Positions 61,436-64,000 of a DNA stretch of 64,000 nt are shown here, one piece after another. The DNA is from Zygnema cylindricum (taxonomy: Eukaryota > Streptophyta > Zygnematophyceae > Zygnematales > Zygnemataceae). Every line of letters starts with the position of its first letter. The stretch's first letter is position 1. Below the pieces are notes generated by a model. It searched no databases, was not told where the DNA came from, and saw only the letters and a list, made by a program, of their open reading frames with translations. Both the position numbers and the translations under genes were made by a program. Where the stretch lies: positions 281,681 through 345,680 of the forward strand of contig JBBHKE010002948.1 of the NCBI GenBank assembly GCA_037447655.1. The letters are read 5' to 3'.

Positions 61436-64000
61436 CTAGTCAATCTTTAATTTCAGACCACAATTCTCCCTGCAAAAAAATAGCTTAGGGGAAGGCACAG
61501 GTTTGGTCATCATATCTGCTACCATCTCACTATCTGGTCTGTACTCTAAACTGATTATTTTGTTTTCTACTTTCTCTCTAACAAAGCTGAGTCTGATGTC
61601 CATGTGTTTGGCTTTAAAATGGTGTTTAGGATTGGCAGAAATAGCGATTGCTGCCTGATTATCACAAAATATTTTCTGCACACCACTCTTAAGGTGACCA
61701 AGCTCACCAAGCAAAGACTTGACCCACATCAATTCTTTTACAGCAGAGCAAGAGGCAATATACTCAGCCTCCATGGTGGACTGAGCAATAACCTTTTGCT
61801 GTTTGCTACTCCAACAGCAAGCCCCATCACACACATATAATACATATCCAGAAGTACATCTCCTCATCGGAGCATCACCATAACTGGCATCACTCCAAGT
61901 AGTGATGTCAGTATTCTCCCCACCCAAATGCAACCATAGATCTCTAGTTCCTACCAAGTATCTAAGGACTCTCTTAGCTGCCTCCAAATCCTTCTTAGTG
62001 GGAGCATTTAGACTTCTACTCAGCACTCCTACAGCTGCAGCTAAATCCGGCCGGGTACAATTCATAAAATAGATTAGACTTCCCACTACTTGCCTGTAAG
62101 GAATAGTCTGCATGAACTTCTGTTCATCAGGAGATAATTCCTCGTCTAAGACTATGACTCCTTCTTCCTCACTCCCCTCACTTCCCTTCTTCAACTCCAT
62201 TGGAGTTGTACAACTATTTGCTTTATCCATTTGAAATTTTTCAAGCATGTTACCTATTGCTTCCTTTTGAGTCAATCTTATAATTTTCCTTTTTCGGTCT
62301 CTCTCTACTTGAATTCCCAAATTATATTTTGCTTCCCCCATATCCTTCATTTCAAATCTCCCCTTAAGATCGGTTTTCAGTTTATTAATTTTTTCCATTG
62401 ATTTACTTAAAACAAGCAAATCATCAACATAAATTGCAATAAATATAAAACCTTTCTCATCTTCGAAAACATAGATTGAGTGATCTGAGCTGATCCGAAT
62501 ATATCCTAGACCGGTAAGAAACTCATCAAGCTTCTTATTCCACTGTCGAGGCGCCTGTTTCAAACCATAAAGAGATTTAATCAGCCGGCATACCTTACTC
62601 TCCTCTCCTTCTTCCACAAATCCTTCGGGTTGTCGCATGAAGATCTCCTCTTCCAATTCTCCATGCAAAAAGGCTGTTTTGATGTCCATCTGGTGCACTT
62701 CCATGTCTTCCGCCGCTGCTAAACTGAGAAGTATGCGGACGGAGGGAAATCTGACCACCGGGGCAAAGGTTTCCTCGTAGTCAATTCCTTCCTTTTGTGT
62801 AAATCCCTTTGCCACTAATCTGGCCTTGTAGCGCTCGATTGTGTTATCTGGGTTCAGTTTTAGTTTGAAAACCCACTTACAACCGATTGGTTTTCGGTTA
62901 GGTGGACAGTCCACCAGCTCCCAAGTATCGGCTGCCATGATTGAGGCCATCTCCTCATTGATGGCTGTCTTCCACCGGTTTCTTTCTGGACAAGTCATCA
63001 CCTCTCGATAAGTTTGAGGTTCATCTTGATGAGATAGTTTAGTTACCTTGTTATTAACCAATTTTTCTTGCAGTCTTTTGCTACTTCTCCTTCCCCCCTC
63101 AAAATCTGAGGCCGGAATAGATGGTTCTCGTGGATTCTTTCGAACAAACTCGGCTTCTCCCCTATCCCTTGATTCCGAATCAATTTCCACCACGTCTTTT
63201 GCTTCGAGTAGAGTTGTCACTGGAGTTTCCACAGCCGAGTCCTTTTCGGTCTGATTTGTTCCTGCAAGAATGTCATCTTCTCTAAAACCTGGATAGTTAG
63301 GAAGCTCAAAGTCATCGGAATTTTCTGACTCAAATCTGATTTTTACTGACTTCGTATATTTGAAGGGATCCACAGACTTTCCTTCATCCATAACTACTAG
63401 ATGCTTTACTAAGATTATATCTTCCCTTTTTAGATCATAAACTCTATATCCTTTAACATCTTCATCATATCCTAATAAGTATCCTGGTTTTCCTTTAGGA
63501 TCTAGCTTCCAATCGGACCGATCAGTATCTAGACTGAACACTTGACTGCCGAAAACCTTTAAGTGAGATATGTCTGGTTTCCGGCCTGTCCATCTCTCAT
63601 AAGGTGTTTGATCTCTTATAGCCGAAGTAAGAACTCTATTCTTGAGGTAATTAACATAGTTCATTGCTTCTGCCCAAAACCTTTTCCCTATCTTTTTATC
63701 TGACAACATACTTCTAGCACTATCACTTAGTGTTCTATTTAACCTTTCAGCTACCCTATTTTGTTCCGGGTTTTTTGGAACTGTCTTTTGCTGTTGGACC
63801 CCATCTTCCCTCAGAAAATCCTCAAATTGGTTAGAAGTATACTCTCCACCATTGTCACTCCTTACTCTCTTGATTGGAGTTTCATGGAGTTTTTCGCTCC
63901 ATGCTTTATATTGTCTAAAACAATCCTCACCTTCGGACTTGTTTTTCAAAAAATATACCCGGGAAGACCGAGACCAATCATCAGTTATAGTCATCATAAA
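61436..64000 (-). CDS. Ty1/copia Pol polyprotein, 3' part (integrase-RT-RNase H)
   Basis: Open to the window edge; 853 codons visible from the first Met at 63997, with TTT before it, so the frame continues outside. Domains in order: integrase core with TITDDWSR (first catalytic Asp), SDNGGEYTSNQF (second, about residue 47) and NRVAERLNRTL (Glu, about residue 81). Then a variable linker, and reverse transcriptase from about residue 357 (WELVDCPPNRKPIGCKWVFK; MDIKTAFLHGELEEEIFMRQ near 436; IAIYVDDLLVL near 522). Then RNase H near 695-830 (TTWSDASYGDAP; STMEAEYIASC; CDNQAAIAISANP; KHMDIRLSFVREKV; ADMMTKPVP). All key residues are present and no stop interrupts it, so it may be recently active. 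Orientation is opposite to the two Gag remnants at its left. Confidence 0.95.
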   Translation of the reverse strand, partial: FMMTITDDWSRSSRVYFLKNKSEGEDCFRQYKAWSEKLHETPIKRVRSDNGGEYTSNQFEDFLREDGVQQQKTVPKNPEQNRVAERLNRTLSDSARSMLSDKKIGKRFWAEAMNYVNYLKNRVLTSAIRDQTPYERWTGRKPDISHLKVFGSQVFSLDTDRSDWKLDPKGKPGYLLGYDEDVKGYRVYDLKREDIILVKHLVVMDEGKSVDPFKYTKSVKIRFESENSDDFELPNYPGFREDDILAGTNQTEKDSAVETPVTTLLEAKDVVEIDSESRDRGEAEFVRKNPREPSIPASDFEGGRRSSKRLQEKLVNNKVTKLSHQDEPQTYREVMTCPERNRWKTAINEEMASIMAADTWELVDCPPNRKPIGCKWVFKLKLNPDNTIERYKARLVAKGFTQKEGIDYEETFAPVVRFPSVRILLSLAAAEDMEVHQMDIKTAFLHGELEEEIFMRQPEGFVEEGEESKVCRLIKSLYGLKQAPRQWNKKLDEFLTGLGYIRISSDHSIYVFEDEKGFIFIAIYVDDLLVLSKSMEKINKLKTDLKGRFEMKDMGEAKYNLGIQVERDRKRKIIRLTQKEAIGNMLEKFQMDKANSCTTPMELKKGSEGSEEEGVIVLDEELSPDEQKFMQTIPYRQVVGSLIYFMNCTRPDLAAAVGVLSRSLNAPTKKDLEAAKRVLRYLVGTRDLWLHLGGENTDITTWSDASYGDAPMRRCTSGYVLYVCDGACCWSSKQQKVIAQSTMEAEYIASCSAVKELMWVKSLLGELGHLKSGVQKIFCDNQAAIAISANPKHHFKAKHMDIRLSFVREKVENKIISLEYRPDSEMVADMMTKPVPSPKLFFCRENCGLKLKID

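Overview
The window looks like a nuclear contig from a large, repeat-rich eukaryotic genome, most likely of the green-plant lineage. The main gene is an actin-related protein 2 (ARP2) whose peptides read like the plant/streptophyte form. The introns have GT..AG ends, TTTAGGG-like repeats are interspersed, and Ty1/copia and other LTR-retrotransposon pieces are present. A charophyte alga is my best guess; the exact organism is inference. The DNA is AT-rich and full of purine/pyrimidine microsatellites, TIR elements and degenerate tandem repeats, so most open frames are low-complexity noise.

Layout. 1-1.2 kb holds a degenerate tandem array whose first 283 bases are a mirror image (reversed, not complemented) of bases 320-602. 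1.2-17.4 kb has one clear minus-strand exon of a TMEM104-like transporter (2302-2371), a decayed minus-strand coding region (3.4-4.5 kb), several TIR elements and minisatellites, and a stretch rich in CGTAC words (8.4-17 kb). 17,443-32,203 is ARP2 on the plus strand: 14 visible exons, one more presumed inside a 971-base N gap, and introns packed with repeats. 32.2-43 kb is mostly repeat-rich intergenic DNA with a 43-bp triplication, an RNase H retroelement fragment and a 1.7-kb almost pure purine tract. 43.3-44.2 kb carries two inverted, broken copies of an Ndc10-domain-II-type (Crypton-related) recombinase-like gene.

47.0-50.9 kb is the most surprising coding region: a very AT-rich block of decayed archaeal-type genes. 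It reads as a 20S proteasome beta subunit (psmB), then the archaeal KH/metallo-beta-lactamase/beta-CASP ribonuclease aCPSF1, then the start of a translation-factor-type GTPase, then a second psmB and the start of a second aCPSF1. The stop/start overlaps typical of a prokaryotic operon are still visible. This looks like a fossil archaeal DNA insertion that was tandemly duplicated and then decayed.

53.8-60.4 kb holds two Gag-bearing LTR-retrotransposon remnants. One is a broken gag with a CCHC knuckle and a mutated protease; the other is an 862-codon Gag frame interrupted by two TAG codons. 61.05-64.0 kb is the 3' part of a well-preserved Ty1/copia element on the minus strand (integrase, reverse transcriptase, RNase H, polypurine tract, LTR), truncated by the window edge.

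ARP2 is the one host gene that can be followed end to end, as a subunit of the actin-nucleating Arp2/3 complex. The rest is dominated by mobile and foreign DNA. No rRNA, tRNA or CRISPR array was seen.
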